From positions 2,976,001 to 3,040,000 of the forward strand of contig OZ241345.1 in NCBI GenBank assembly GCA_965200175.1: a stretch of 64,000 nucleotides of DNA. The letters run 5' to 3'. Both the position numbers and the translations under genes were made by a program. Positions 16,883 through 26,328 of the stretch are shown here, one piece after another (within the stretch, counting starts at the first letter, position 1; every line of letters starts with the position of its first letter). This DNA comes from Azophilus sp026709365 (GTDB taxonomy: Bacteria > Pseudomonadota > Gammaproteobacteria > Pseudomonadales > Azotimanducaceae). The notes beneath the pieces are model-generated. The model did not search any database and was not told the origin of the DNA. It worked only from the letters and a program-made list of their open reading frames with translations.

Positions 16883-17569
16883 ATGGGTACGCTCGGGCCC
16901 CTGCTGCTCATCCCGGCGCTTGGAGGGTATCTTTTCCTCAGCCGCTGCAATGCGACCCGCGACAGCATTCAAGTCGCCACGGGCTACCATACGATCATCC
17001 AATCCGCTGTCTGCGGCATCATTCTCTTCGCCCTACGTCGCCCGTTGGCTCTTCTCCTGAACGGCCTGCTTCCAGAGCCATCCGCCAACTGGTGGAATCT
17101 CTTCCCGATGGACTATTCGGGCACCGCTGCGCTCACCGTGGCTGTTGGCTACATCTCCCCCTTTTTGATCAATCCCTTCATAAACCGCCTAGCCGCCCGC
17201 CGTCGCATAGCCGAGCGCACAAGCGACCGCATTGGCCTCGTCATCGACCAAGCACTGGACACCCGCTCACTGATCCAAGTCTCCCTCAACGACCGAAAAA
17301 TCTACACCGGTCGCTCTCTTCACCGCTCCTTCGACGCTCGCAAACACAGCGGGGATCTCGTGCTCATTCCTCTCTGGAGCAGCCACCGCCATGTGGACAC
17401 ACTCCAGCCCCAGCCCCCGACCAGATATGCCTCCGTCATCCAAAGCGCCCTTGAAAAAGGCCAACCCCTTTCCAAATTCAGCATCGCAATCCCTCTTTCC
17501 ACCGTCCAATCCGTCCGCCTCTTTGATCCCTCTTTCGACTATCCCGCACCCCAGAACCCTCCCTCATAA
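16883..17569 (+). CDS. Three-helix membrane protein of unknown function
   Basis: The 228-residue protein has three predicted membrane segments: LLLIPALGGYLFLS near residue 6, QSAVCGIILFALRRPLALLLNGLL near 41, and AALTVAVGYISPFLINPFI near 80. A soluble C-terminal domain of about 120 residues follows, with QVSLNDRKIYTGRSL, a DLVLIPLWSS strand and SVRLFDPSFDY near the end. The C-terminal pattern recalls uncharacterised membrane proteins of other proteobacteria. Codon choice and the C-run-rich DNA differ from the core genes. The SIR2 gene starts 32 bases after its stop, so the two are probably one transcript. Confidence 0.7.
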   Translation: MGTLGPLLLIPALGGYLFLSRCNATRDSIQVATGYHTIIQSAVCGIILFALRRPLALLLNGLLPEPSANWWNLFPMDYSGTAALTVAVGYISPFLINPFINRLAARRRIAERTSDRIGLVIDQALDTRSLIQVSLNDRKIYTGRSLHRSFDARKHSGDLVLIPLWSSHRHVDTLQPQPPTRYASVIQSALEKGQPLSKFSIAIPLSTVQSVRLFDPSFDYPAPQNPPS

Positions 17570-17601
17570 TCGGTTACGCAACCTTGTGGAGGCCCACCTA
17601 A

Positions 17602-20600
17602 ATGCAGTTTGTCCGAAACGGACCCGAAGTTCCTGAGCGTCTGCTGCAGGCACATGAGGACGGGCGTGTTGTTTTCTTCTGCGGCGCGGGCATTTCATTT
17701 CCGGCTGGCCTTCCCGACTTTTCGGGTCTGGTGAAACAACTCTACGAAATCCTCGCTGTCTCACCCAACGACGCACAAAAGGCGGCATTCAAGGCGCGTC
17801 AGTTCGATACCGCGATTGGCCTGCTAGAAGCGGATCACGTTGGTGGCCGCGAGACTGTGCGCCGGGCGCTGGCGGGCATTCTGTCCTCGGACTCAAGCGC
17901 TCAAAACGCCACCGCTACCCATGACGCATTGCTGACTCTTAGCAGGAACCGCCAAGGCAGCCCACGGCTCATCACCACGAACTTCGATCGCCTCTTCGAG
18001 CAAGTGATTACGGCGAAAAAACTCACGATTGAGCGATTTCAGGCCCCGCTGCTGCCTGTGCCGAAAAAGCGCTGGGACGGCTTGGTATATCTGCATGGCC
18101 TGCTCAGCGCAGCGCCGACCGCAAGCGAGTTGGACCGGCTGGTGGTCTCCAGCGGCGATTTTGGCTTGGCCTACCTCACGGAGCGCTGGGCAGCGCGCTT
18201 CGTCACCGAACTGTTTCGCAACTACACCGTGTGCTTTGTCGGCTACGGCATCAATGACCCGGTGCTGCGCTACATGATGGACGCACTGGCAGCAGATCGC
18301 CTGCTTGGCGAATCGCCGCCGGAGATGTTCGCGCTCGGCAGCTTTTCCCGAGGAAAGGAAGAGGCGCGCGCCGCCGATTGGCGAACTAAAGGCGTCACTC
18401 CCATCCTTTACCGCGAGCACTATAACCACGCCCACTTGCACAGGACTCTACGTACTTGGGCGGAAACCTACCGCGACGGCGTGCGCGGCAAGGAGCTAAT
18501 CGTGGTCAAGCACGGCATCGCACGCCCGCTTGCCAGCACCCGGCAGGATGACTTCGTCGGCCGATTGCTATGGGCGATCAGCGACCCCAGCGGACTACCG
18601 GCAAGGAGCTTCGCCGATCTGGACCCGGTGCCTTCGCTGGAGTGGCTGGGGCCCTTTGGCGAGGATCGGTATGGCTATGGCGACTTAGGGCGCTTTGGCA
18701 TACCGCCCGGAAAGACTGCCGATGACAATCTTGCCTTCAGTCTGACGAGTCGGCCTTCCCCTTATACCCAAGCGCCATGGATGCGCATCGTTGACCATGA
18801 GGGAGGACGTATCAGATTGGACAGCGTCATGTTGCAGTTGGGGCGCTGGTTGGTCCGGCATCTTGATGATCCAGCACTGCTGCTGTGGGTGGTCAACAAA
18901 GGCGCACAGCCACACGATGACTTTGTCCGGTTGATCCAAGGTCGCTTGGATGAATTGGCCGAGCTGGAACGCGATGGTGACAACGCGGAGTTGGCGCGTA
19001 TTCGCTCCAATGCGGCCAATGCGATTCCGGGCCCGCATATGCGCACCCTCTGGCAATTGCTTTTGGCCGGACGCATAAGATCGAGAGGCGACTTGGGACT
19101 GTATGGCTGGCTCGGTCGCTTCAAGCTTTATGGCCTCACCACCCCCCTACGCTTGAAGTTGCGGGAAATGCTGACGCCACGCATATCGTTGCAGGCGCCG
19201 TTTCGCTGGCAAGCCGAGGACAACGAAAGCCGTGAGTCCAAGAGCATAAAGGACCTCGTCGAATGGGAAATGGTGCTTTCGGCCGACCACGTTCACTCTT
19301 TCCTGCCCAAACCGCCCGTGGAGGAGGGCTGGAGCTCCGCATTGCGGGAAATGCTGCTGGACTTCAGCGCGTTGCTGCGCGATGCGCTAGACCTGATGCG
19401 GGCACTCGGCGGCGCAGAGGACAGAAGCGATCTGTCCTATGTGCATCAACCCTCAATCGGCGAGCACCCGCAGAACACGGACTCATACGAATGGACTGCC
19501 TTGATCGAACTGACTCGGGACGCTTGGCTCGCCACGGCAGCAAAATCGCCAACGCAGGCGGCACTTGTGGCTGAAACTTGGTGGAACACGCCCTACCCGC
19601 TCTTTCGACGCCTCGCCTTTTTCGCAGCGGCACAAGGTGATGCGGTGCCCCCTCGCCACGCGCTGGACTGGCTGCTGGCCGACTCCCGCTGGTGGCTGTG
19701 GTCGGTGGAGACCCAACGGGAAGCCATGCGCTTGTTGGTCGCGCTGGTGCCGCACCTTGATGAAGCGATGCTCCGGAAGTTGGAACAGGCCATTCTCGCT
19801 GGCCCTCCCCGAGAGATGTTCAAGGAGGACATCGGCCCCGAACGCTGGATCCGGATTTCGGACCGAGAAACTTGGCTGAGGCTGGCTAAGGCGCACAAGG
19901 CCGGTGCGGTGTTGGATTCGACGGGCAAGGAGCGCTTGGCCCAGCTTTCGAACGACTATCCCGAGTGGGAGCTGGCTCCGGATCAACACGATGAGTTTCC
20001 CTTCTGGATTGGCGATGGCGATGGCGGGCGCAAGATCGTCGCCTTGCCGCGTCGCCGTCGCGAGCTGATCGAGTGGCTAAGGCAACACCCCAGCACGGAC
20101 TTCTGGCTGGAGGATGACCAATGGTCCAAGCGCTGCCGCGACAGCTTCCCGACCACCGCTTGCGCCTTGTGCGCCTTGGCGAAGGAAGGCGTCTGGCACA
20201 CGGATCGCTGGCGGGCAGCCCTTAACGCCTGGTCAGAGCGGCAGCACCTCAAACGCTCTTGGCGCTACATGGCTCCAGTGTTGACCGGCGCACCTGAAGA
20301 TGCGCTGCAACTCCTCGCCCACGGCGTCAGTTGGTGGCTGCGGGAAATCGCCGGATCGTTGGAAGGGCATGAAGCGCACTTCTTCACGCTGGCGCGCCGG
20401 ATTCTGGCACTGGATCATGACGAGGATGCGGATGGCATCGGTACTGACGATCCAATCACCCGCGCCATCAATCATCCTGTGGGCATCGTCACGGAGGCAT
20501 TGCTTCGCTGGACATACCGTCTTCCGCTGGAGGACGGACAAGGCCTACCGGAGAAGGTCAGGGCCAACTTCACCGAGCTTTGTGATGTCGGGATTGGCAG

Positions 20601-21423
20601 CTTTGGGCACGGCCGAGTGGCGCTGGCAGCCCGCGCCATCCCGTTGTTCCGTGTGGACCAAGATTGGGCGATGCAAAATCTATTGCCGCTATTCGACTGG
20701 CAAAGCTCCGAGGCCGAAGCGCGCAAGGCTTGGCAAGGCTTCCTTTGGTCACCGCGCTTGCATACCCCTTTGATGGAAAAGCTCAAGCATGCCTTCCTCA
20801 ACACTGCGAATCACTACTTAGAACTTGGTAAGCATGGTCAACAATATGCATCTCTGTTGACGTTCGCTGGCCTTGAGCACCGGGACGTATTCACGGCCTC
20901 CGAATTGGCGAACGCCACCAGCTCGTTGCCGGAGGATGGATTGCGCGACTCAGCGCTAGCGCTTACGCGGGCGCTTAAGGGCGCGGGTGACCAACGTGCT
21001 GAATATTGGAGCAACCGAGTCGCCCCGTATCTCCTTTCCATCTGGCCCAAGAGCCAGGACAGGGCTTCAACCGCAGTTGCTGAGCATTTCGGTTCTCTAT
21101 GCGTGGCGGCAAGGGATGCATTCCCGCAAGCGTTTGCACAGCTCCGGAACTGGCTGCAGCCACTGGATCACCCGATCCGCCTGGTGCGTCAACTTCATGA
21201 GGCTGGTGTTTGCAAAGAGTTTCCCGAGAAGGCGCTGGGCTTTTTGAACTTGGTGATTAGCAACCAGAAAAAATGGCCACCACCGGATCTCGTCACTTGT
21301 TTGGAAGCAATCACCACATCGGATCCGAATCTCGCAACGGACCAACGTTATAGGCGACTCAAGGAGTTTTCGCGTCGGCACGGTTTATGGCCCAACGAGT
21401 CAATGATCGTTGGCACCGACTGA
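17602..21423 (+). CDS. Large SIR2-domain protein, candidate NADase defence effector
   Basis: The 1273-residue protein has an N-terminal SIR2 domain: GAGIS (28-32), TTNFD (125-129, Asn127), LHG (164-166, His165) and GYGINDP (214-220). The Asn/His pair used for NAD+ hydrolysis in defence sirtuins such as ThsA and the DSR proteins is present. About 970 residues of helical, Trp-rich sequence follow with no P-loop. The last 200 recall the DUF4020 region found with SIR2 in some defence proteins, from memory only. The likely role is phage-triggered NAD+ depletion. GGAGG nine bases upstream fixes the ATG. Confidence 0.85.
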   Translation: MQFVRNGPEVPERLLQAHEDGRVVFFCGAGISFPAGLPDFSGLVKQLYEILAVSPNDAQKAAFKARQFDTAIGLLEADHVGGRETVRRALAGILSSDSSAQNATATHDALLTLSRNRQGSPRLITTNFDRLFEQVITAKKLTIERFQAPLLPVPKKRWDGLVYLHGLLSAAPTASELDRLVVSSGDFGLAYLTERWAARFVTELFRNYTVCFVGYGINDPVLRYMMDALAADRLLGESPPEMFALGSFSRGKEEARAADWRTKGVTPILYREHYNHAHLHRTLRTWAETYRDGVRGKELIVVKHGIARPLASTRQDDFVGRLLWAISDPSGLPARSFADLDPVPSLEWLGPFGEDRYGYGDLGRFGIPPGKTADDNLAFSLTSRPSPYTQAPWMRIVDHEGGRIRLDSVMLQLGRWLVRHLDDPALLLWVVNKGAQPHDDFVRLIQGRLDELAELERDGDNAELARIRSNAANAIPGPHMRTLWQLLLAGRIRSRGDLGLYGWLGRFKLYGLTTPLRLKLREMLTPRISLQAPFRWQAEDNESRESKSIKDLVEWEMVLSADHVHSFLPKPPVEEGWSSALREMLLDFSALLRDALDLMRALGGAEDRSDLSYVHQPSIGEHPQNTDSYEWTALIELTRDAWLATAAKSPTQAALVAETWWNTPYPLFRRLAFFAAAQGDAVPPRHALDWLLADSRWWLWSVETQREAMRLLVALVPHLDEAMLRKLEQAILAGPPREMFKEDIGPERWIRISDRETWLRLAKAHKAGAVLDSTGKERLAQLSNDYPEWELAPDQHDEFPFWIGDGDGGRKIVALPRRRRELIEWLRQHPSTDFWLEDDQWSKRCRDSFPTTACALCALAKEGVWHTDRWRAALNAWSERQHLKRSWRYMAPVLTGAPEDALQLLAHGVSWWLREIAGSLEGHEAHFFTLARRILALDHDEDADGIGTDDPITRAINHPVGIVTEALLRWTYRLPLEDGQGLPEKVRANFTELCDVGIGSFGHGRVALAARAIPLFRVDQDWAMQNLLPLFDWQSSEAEARKAWQGFLWSPRLHTPLMEKLKHAFLNTANHYLELGKHGQQYASLLTFAGLEHRDVFTASELANATSSLPEDGLRDSALALTRALKGAGDQRAEYWSNRVAPYLLSIWPKSQDRASTAVAEHFGSLCVAARDAFPQAFAQLRNWLQPLDHPIRLVRQLHEAGVCKEFPEKALGFLNLVISNQKKWPPPDLVTCLEAITTSDPNLATDQRYRRLKEFSRRHGLWPNESMIVGTD

Positions 21424-21512
21424 ACATGTAGTTGCCTAACGAGCCTTGAGCCTGCAATGGCACACCAGATGCGGTGGTGCTAGCAGACATACCCCGCTAC
21501 CGATTTCCCATA

Positions 21513-24500
21513 TCACAGCCTGATGTCCGCACCGGGCCTGCCTGCGGCTAGGGCGTTCATCCAGGCGAGGCAGAGGTCGCGGGTGCGGTAGTGGCCGTAG
21601 GCGGCGGTTTCCTGGCGCTCGACGATGGGGAAGCTGGCGTAGATGTGGCGAATATCGTCGCGATCCTCGATGCCGTAGAGGTGGAAGAAGACGGCATCGA
21701 GCTTGGCCCTGAGGTGCAGGCGGCGGTCCTCGTCCCAGGGAAATGGGGGCTTCGGCTGGCCGGAATCGTCCACATGGCCAAGGTCCGCGGCGAAGGGAGC
21801 CATGTCGTGGGCTGTGTAGGTGAGTTCGAGCACTGCTTCGCGGATCACTTCCGCGGCAGACTTGGAGCCGAAGCTGTGCTGGTCGTAGGTTTCCGGCGGC
21901 ACGACGGGAAGCTGCTCCGCAATGTACTTGTTTAGATTTCGCGACTGCACTTTCTGGCGCGTCACGAAGTCACAAACTACCGAACACAGGTTCGCGAGCA
22001 AAAGCGCCAATGGAGTGGGCGGGCAATTTGTTTCGACTTGGAGCAATGGGAGCTTATTCCCGAACGCGACAGTACCAGGAACGGCAGCGGCGATTAGTGT
22101 CCGGGCGTTGTTGACATTGCAGACGTCATTGAAGCCGATCGACCAGACTCGTCGTTTTTCTTCGGGTATCTCGGCACTGTTGATCCAATATCTGGGAACG
22201 GGTAGCGCTCCGGGATCACTCAGCGCATCCAATGTGAGTTTCTCGGCGATCCCTTGCCCGCTGATGTTATTCGGGTTGACTCGAACGCTGGCATAGCGAT
22301 GGTTGTAGATTTGGATCATCTTCCCTTCATAAAGCGGCAGCCAGCTTCCTGCGGAGCTGTCATAGCGGCCACCGCCGACTGGCCACGCGCCTTCCTGATT
22401 CTCCAACTCATCCCGGGTGCGGAATCTGTCGGAGTCGATGGTCATGTCGAACATCCGCAAATACTTCACCGGCCAAGTCTTGGCCTCTTCATCGAACGAA
22501 CGATCTACTAGCACAGGAAGCCGTCCGTAGATGTTCGTTACGAGTTCGGCATCGCGACGAGAGCGGAAGAGCGCCGCCGTTTTGGTGTTGGGATTAACCG
22601 CCGCCAAGGCCCCGATGCCAATCTGGAATCGGCGTTGCGGATCGTTGAATTCATCCCAGGAACGAATGCGCACACCGTAGTTCAAGCTGGCGAAGGCACC
22701 GCTCCGACGGGAAAACACCGTGACCGAGGGCTGTTCCTCGTAGTGAATATCCGGAAACAACCAACCGCCCCGGTTTTCAAATGCATAAAACACCCTTATC
22801 GACTGGGCAAGAGCTTGCCGGGAGAAAAATAGTGCCGAGTTCTTATCCGTGGCAATGCCGATGGGGGTGAGCAGACCAGCAGCGCCTTCTGGTTTCACCA
22901 AAGAAAGGGCGCGCTCCACAAACAACGAATAGAGGTTGATGTCACCTCGCGCTAGCAGGGGATAGTCACCGCACTCCCGAGCCATGCGCGCCGCGGTCAG
23001 CGCCCGGCTACTTGCTTGGGCGAATTCGCTTGCCAGGGGATCACCAGCCTTCTCTAGGGCACGAACCATTTGCTTTCGTTCGGACTCCCGTTGGACCATG
23101 GCGATTTCCGGCCGGCGGGCGGCGAACCACTCGACCTGCTGAAGCTTCATGCGATCCCAAGGCGGATTGCCGATCACGGCATCGAAGCCGCCTTCGCGCT
23201 CCGCGCTTCGCCAATCCCGCCAAAGGCCGGGAAAGGCCACCTGCCAATGCAGGAAGCGCTCCTCATCGGCCAGACGGCGGGCACGGGGAATCAGGGCACG
23301 GAACGCTTGGGCGTCCTCGCCTTCGCCCTCCACGCCCACCTCCCCTTGCGCGATGCGGATGGGATCGCCGAAGCGGCCCGTCAGCCAACCCTTGATGGCG
23401 CCCGCTTCGGCGGCACTCTTCTCAACCCAATCGCAGGCCAGCAGCAACGACAGAAAGGCGGTCATGGGCGCGGTGCCAGCTTCCACGTCACTGAACAGGC
23501 GATTGGAGCGCTCCGCCTCGCTGATGTCCGCATCCGACGCCGCCTCTATGGCTTGCATGGGGGCTGCGGCCATGCGGGCCTGCTTCAGCGGGTCTTCCAT
23601 GAACAGCCCGCCGCCCCCGGCCTGCAGCTTCTGATCGATCCGGTCCACCCAACAGCCGAACAGGCTGTCGCCGCAGCGAAGATGGTGGTCCAGAAAGCTC
23701 AAGGGCGCACCGACCGTGAAGGTGTGCAGCCACAGGGCCACCTTCGCCAACTCCACCGCCATGGGATTCTTGTCCACCCCGTAAACGCAGCGCTTGAGCA
23801 CCATGCGGCGCACGATGTGGCGGTCATCGAGCTGGTTGGGGTCCACGGCCCAGCCTTGGGCATGGGCGTTGCCGAGAATCTTGCTCCGGATGCCGGCGAT
23901 CCGCTCCACCAAGGGCGAGGCGTAGCCGGGCGCCATGTCCTCGCACTCCGCAATGGCGGCGATGGCCCGGTCGCTCAGCAGGTCCACCAAGGAGACGAGG
24001 AAGTGGCCGGAGCCCATGGCCGGATCGCAGACCTTCAAGTCGAGGATCGCGGTGGCGGGATCGAGCGCGCGCAGCCGCTTGCCGAATTCCGCTTCAAAGG
24101 GATTGTCCTGCAGTGGCGGGTTCCGGGCGGCTTTCGCCTGCCGCTGCGCTTCGGCGCGGAAGGCGTCAAGCCTGGCTTCGATGAGCGGCTCCACCGTCTC
24201 CTTGAGGATGAGCGCGACCAAGGGCTCGGGCGTGTAGTAGCTGCCCGAACCCTTGCGGGCAAAGACGTTGGGGCGGATGACGATGCCATCGGCCTCGCGG
24301 GCGGTCTCGTGCTCCAGCAGCCGTTCGTAGATGGAGCCGAGTTGCTGCACGGACAGGCTTCGATAGTTGATGTAGCGGCGCCCAGCGCCCGTTTGCTCAA
24401 AGGAAAGCACGTCAATGGCGTGGGCCATGACCGAGTTCGGCAGGCGAATACGGGACAGCAGCGGCGTTTTGGATTCGAGGAACAGCCCGCCGTTGTAGGG

Positions 24501-25607
24501 CGGCAGTCCAAAGGCCGCATCGCCTTGGTCAATGACCCGGCTGAGATCGTCGAGCGCGTTCCAGTAGCTGGTCGCAGTGGTGGAGAAGGCTTCGTTGGCG
24601 TCCTTGCGCCGCCCAATGTCCTCGCGCACCCGAACCCTTAAGCCGACGTTCGCATAGCGCGCATCGCGCACCGGCAGCAGGGCGCGATCCTCAGCATAGA
24701 GTACGAACAGCAGGCGGTAGAGCACCACGAGAGCGGCGTCCCGCACTTCCGGGAGCGGTGCGTCGGGCGCGGCGTCGGCGATGCTGCGCACCAAGTTCGG
24801 GAAGACCTGCTCGAACACCAAATCGGAGATGTTGGCGGCGACCCGCTCTTCGTAATGCAGGCCTTCCTTAAGCGCCCGCTGGTGCAGGGACAGGCCATCG
24901 GCCCCGGCGGCGGCGAAGGCGGCTCGACCGAAGAACAGGACAAAGAGCTTCAGGCCGTGGCGCCGCTCATCTTCCGAGAGCGCGAACAGCCCCTCGTTGT
25001 GGCCCGGCAAGCCGAGAACCGCTGGCAGGTCGATCTCAAGGAACCCTTCGGAGACCGAGCGGGCACCTTGGTAGTAGAGCCGCCATTGCGCGCCGTTGGT
25101 GAGAATGCCCCAACGCAGCCGCCCTTCAGTGAGATCGTCGGCCCGGCGCAGATAGCGCAGCATTTGGGTGGAGGGCGCCAGCGCCTCAGTTCGGCCTCCC
25201 GCCCGATCGAGGGGTCGAAGCCAGCGCTTGGCCTCCACCAGCGCCGTGCCGATGGCGTACCGCGCCCGTCCTTCTGCCACGCCCGCCGCCCGAGCCTTGG
25301 CGGCATCATCGGCGAACAGCAAGCCGTCGGGGACATCCTCGCGGCCCTTGGCGCTCAAGTTCTGCTGACGCAGGTTTGCGGTCCAGCCCAGTGCATAGAG
25401 AACCGGCCAGATCAGGTCGTCCTCCGTCTCCGCCTCATTGGGGGAGCCGTCAATCGGAAAGCGCTCGAAGATTCGCCGAAGCCGCGCTTGGTTGTCGTCA
25501 AGCGCCGCGTCGTTGAAGGCCGTCCACTCCGGCAACGCGGCGAGGGACTGCGCGGATTGGAGAAAGTCTGGCGCGAACAAGCCGCCGTGGATGGCTTCAA
25601 TGCCCAT
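21513..25607 (-). CDS. Single-chain restriction-modification protein (Eco57I-type methyltransferase with N-terminal nuclease)
   Basis: The 1364-residue protein combines an N-terminal PD-ExK-like nuclease (PD at 93-94, ExK at 125-127 in ALVEAKRW) with an N6-adenine methyltransferase: motif I DPAMGSGHF (528-536) and motif IV NPPW (814-817). A C-terminal target-recognition region (about 1000-1300) follows. This fits type IIG/IIL enzymes, which cut and methylate with one chain. BREX PglX is similar but would normally lie beside other brx genes, absent here. It converges on the SIR2 gene with 89 bp between stops. Both active sites look intact. Confidence 0.85.
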   Translation of the reverse strand: MGIEAIHGGLFAPDFLQSAQSLAALPEWTAFNDAALDDNQARLRRIFERFPIDGSPNEAETEDDLIWPVLYALGWTANLRQQNLSAKGREDVPDGLLFADDAAKARAAGVAEGRARYAIGTALVEAKRWLRPLDRAGGRTEALAPSTQMLRYLRRADDLTEGRLRWGILTNGAQWRLYYQGARSVSEGFLEIDLPAVLGLPGHNEGLFALSEDERRHGLKLFVLFFGRAAFAAAGADGLSLHQRALKEGLHYEERVAANISDLVFEQVFPNLVRSIADAAPDAPLPEVRDAALVVLYRLLFVLYAEDRALLPVRDARYANVGLRVRVREDIGRRKDANEAFSTTATSYWNALDDLSRVIDQGDAAFGLPPYNGGLFLESKTPLLSRIRLPNSVMAHAIDVLSFEQTGAGRRYINYRSLSVQQLGSIYERLLEHETAREADGIVIRPNVFARKGSGSYYTPEPLVALILKETVEPLIEARLDAFRAEAQRQAKAARNPPLQDNPFEAEFGKRLRALDPATAILDLKVCDPAMGSGHFLVSLVDLLSDRAIAAIAECEDMAPGYASPLVERIAGIRSKILGNAHAQGWAVDPNQLDDRHIVRRMVLKRCVYGVDKNPMAVELAKVALWLHTFTVGAPLSFLDHHLRCGDSLFGCWVDRIDQKLQAGGGGLFMEDPLKQARMAAAPMQAIEAASDADISEAERSNRLFSDVEAGTAPMTAFLSLLLACDWVEKSAAEAGAIKGWLTGRFGDPIRIAQGEVGVEGEGEDAQAFRALIPRARRLADEERFLHWQVAFPGLWRDWRSAEREGGFDAVIGNPPWDRMKLQQVEWFAARRPEIAMVQRESERKQMVRALEKAGDPLASEFAQASSRALTAARMARECGDYPLLARGDINLYSLFVERALSLVKPEGAAGLLTPIGIATDKNSALFFSRQALAQSIRVFYAFENRGGWLFPDIHYEEQPSVTVFSRRSGAFASLNYGVRIRSWDEFNDPQRRFQIGIGALAAVNPNTKTAALFRSRRDAELVTNIYGRLPVLVDRSFDEEAKTWPVKYLRMFDMTIDSDRFRTRDELENQEGAWPVGGGRYDSSAGSWLPLYEGKMIQIYNHRYASVRVNPNNISGQGIAEKLTLDALSDPGALPVPRYWINSAEIPEEKRRVWSIGFNDVCNVNNARTLIAAAVPGTVAFGNKLPLLQVETNCPPTPLALLLANLCSVVCDFVTRQKVQSRNLNKYIAEQLPVVPPETYDQHSFGSKSAAEVIREAVLELTYTAHDMAPFAADLGHVDDSGQPKPPFPWDEDRRLHLRAKLDAVFFHLYGIEDRDDIRHIYASFPIVERQETAAYGHYRTRDLCLAWMNALAAGRPGADIRL

Positions 25608-25670
25608 GGCGGGTCATGGTAACGCAGCCAGACCATCGCTGCGCTGTCGGCGCAGTGCGCAATACGTCAT

Positions 25671-26324
25671 TTAGAATGGCGTTCTCGGCGAGAGTCGATA
25701 GCCGATGTCCTTGCAAGCTTCCTGCAACGGAACAAGCATGAGAGGGGAGCCCAAACTTCGGTGGAACAGAGGTGCATCAGGCAGCGGCGACTTCTCCAGC
25801 GCACGTTCAAACAACGCTAATGTCGGTCGATTGGTCATGGACGAAGGGAAGTAGAGCCCATCAATGTTTGAATAAGCCTCGTAGAACGCCCGCGCCCAGT
25901 TTCTTGCATGGGCCCGCGGTCCGCTGACCAACTTCATCGATCCTCCGGCCCGAACGAGGAAACTGTCCGTAAGGTCCAAAGCCAACAAGGGCGAAACGAA
26001 GCGGAACGACACCAGCCACGGGCGCCGATCAACCGCGTCAACTTCCCGGTTCGCTTGAAATGCCTCGGCTAGGGCGGTTGGAATGTCGCTGGCGAGATAC
26101 AGAATGCCTCGATGCTGAACGCAGGCATTCCCTTCGTTGTTTGGGGTGTGGTGATCAAAGCGCGAATCGGTTGGCCCAAAGTGTCTCGCGGCATTCCATT
26201 GATTGGGGTGATCCCCGCCCCGTCGATAGATGCGGTGCCAGAGCTGGCGGGTATCGAGCGTTTTGCGCGGAGGCTCGATGGCGCGCAGCAGCGCGGGGTC
26301 GGGCGCGATGGGCAGTTTTGGCAC
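25671..26324 (-). CDS. RES-domain toxin (NAD+-degrading)
   Basis: The 217-residue protein has the RES pattern: LWHRIYR (Arg31), GILYLASDIPTALAEAF (Glu87) and DGLYFPSS (155-162). Characterised RES toxins such as MbcT and Xre-RES partners degrade NAD+ by phosphorolysis or hydrolysis and stop growth until the antitoxin binds. It starts four bases after the antitoxin stop, so the two form an operon. Together with the SIR2 protein it is a second potential NAD+-depleting factor in the island. Confidence 0.85.
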   Translation of the reverse strand: MPKLPIAPDPALLRAIEPPRKTLDTRQLWHRIYRRGGDHPNQWNAARHFGPTDSRFDHHTPNNEGNACVQHRGILYLASDIPTALAEAFQANREVDAVDRRPWLVSFRFVSPLLALDLTDSFLVRAGGSMKLVSGPRAHARNWARAFYEAYSNIDGLYFPSSMTNRPTLALFERALEKSPLPDAPLFHRSLGSPLMLVPLQEACKDIGYRLSPRTPF

Positions 26325-26328
26325 AGGC

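Noticed and set aside
18660..18720. P-loop in the SIR2 protein (GIPPGKT)
   Set aside because: The spacing is wrong for Walker A (three residues, not four, before GKT) and no Walker B follows, so no STAND ATPase is claimed.
21513..25607. BREX system (PglX)
   Set aside because: The methyltransferase resembles PglX in part, but it has an N-terminal nuclease motif and there is no brxA, brxB, brxC, pglZ or brxL nearby.
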